This document shows, piece after piece, positions 13,754-13,968 of a stretch of DNA of 13,968 bases; positions within the stretch are counted from its first letter, which is position 1, and each line of letters begins with the position of its first letter. The notes under the pieces are model-generated. The model searched no databases. It had not been told where the DNA came from and saw nothing but the letters and a program-made list of their open reading frames with translations. Both the position numbers and the translations under genes were made by a program. The stretch is from NCBI RefSeq assembly GCF_018375725.1, contig NZ_JAHACR010000086.1, positions 1 to 13,968 of the forward strand, in the 5' to 3' direction. The stretch comes from Burkholderia sp. Lineage in GTDB: Bacteria > Pseudomonadota > Gammaproteobacteria > Burkholderiales > Burkholderiaceae.

Positions 13754-13799
13754 ACAGAACAAACAAATCGGTTCGCGAAGCAGGGTAGTAAAGAAATGC

Positions 13800-13828
13800 T
13801 TCACAAAACGATTTAAAGCAGTTAGAAT
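13800..13828 (+). promoter_or_regulatory. Possible separate promoter of tRNA-Glu
   Basis: TTCACA (13800–13805) and TAGAAT (13823–13828) are 17 bp apart, each five of six to consensus. It lies in the 136-bp gap between tRNA-Ala and tRNA-Glu, and no clear terminator lies between the tRNAs. tRNA-Glu may therefore be both co-transcribed with tRNA-Ala and independently started near 13835. Confidence 0.5.
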
Positions 13829-13889
13829 TTCGGCCTTCACTGTTGATTGAAAGTTAATGGTGAAAACAAGACAGGTCTGAAAAGATTAT

Positions 13890-13965
13890 GTCCCCTTCGT
13901 CTAGAGGCCTAGGACATCACCCTTTCACGGTGAGTACAGGGGTTCGAATCCCCTAGGGGAAGCCA
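13890..13965 (+). tRNA. tRNA-Glu (anticodon UUC)
   Basis: A 76-nt tRNA with CCA encoded (13963–13965). The anticodon stem tcacc/ggtga (13917–13921, 13929–13933) holds loop ctttcac with anticodon TTC at 13924–13926, reading GAA and GAG. The T arm agggg–ttcgaat–cccct is standard. The acceptor arms gtcccct (13890–13896) and aggggaa (13955–13961) pair at six positions, but the first pair is G·A, where E. coli has G·C. Discriminator is G13962. The gene lies close to the window end; anything beyond is not visible. Confidence 0.93.
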
Positions 13966-13968
13966 GAT

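Overview
This is a GC-rich chromosomal housekeeping region. Gene content, codon use and order (tilS–lysC–tRNA-Ser, fabI divergent from yejABEF, NlpC/P60, patatin lipoprotein, gltX–tRNA-Ala–tRNA-Glu) suggest a beta-proteobacterium, most likely Burkholderia sensu stricto or a close relative. That is a judgement from recognised proteins, not from a database comparison.

Left part (1–2360): the 3' end of tilS (tRNA-Ile lysidine synthase) enters from the left and carries an in-frame 15-bp tandem duplication. A 330-bp non-coding leader precedes lysC (aspartokinase). A strong promoter then drives tRNA-Ser(GCU), which ends at a textbook terminator. Positions 2360–2800 hold a decayed antisense fragment that looks like the C-terminal end of an IS3-family transposase. 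Next comes a small secreted protein with PXPV repeats and a W/D/R/H-rich tail.

Middle part (3197–9970): fabI (enoyl-ACP reductase) is on the minus strand and converges on the PXPV gene through back-to-back terminators. Divergent from fabI is the compact operon yejA–yejB–yejE–yejF, a complete peptide/microcin C-type ABC importer with a binding protein, two permeases and a double ATPase. The yejB–yejE junction holds a 24-codon open frame with a good ribosome-binding site that overlaps the yejE start as ATGA.

Right part (10028–13968): an exported NlpC/P60 cell-wall peptidase has a near-consensus sigma-70 promoter. It converges on a patatin-like lipoprotein through three successive hairpins. Divergent from the patatin gene is gltX (glutamyl-tRNA synthetase), whose TATAAT promoter is clear. 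tRNA-Ala(GGC) and tRNA-Glu(UUC) follow, each with a credible promoter of its own. The tRNA-Glu gene appears to have a G·A mismatch at position 1–72.

I see no CRISPR array, prophage, secondary-metabolite cluster, defence system or intact mobile element. Nothing here supports a claim of a new multi-gene system. The points worth a second look are small: the coupled mini-ORF before yejE, the tRNA-Glu mismatch, the tilS duplication, the IS remnant beside tRNA-Ser, a possible internal start in lysC, and a doubled ribosome-binding segment before the patatin gene.
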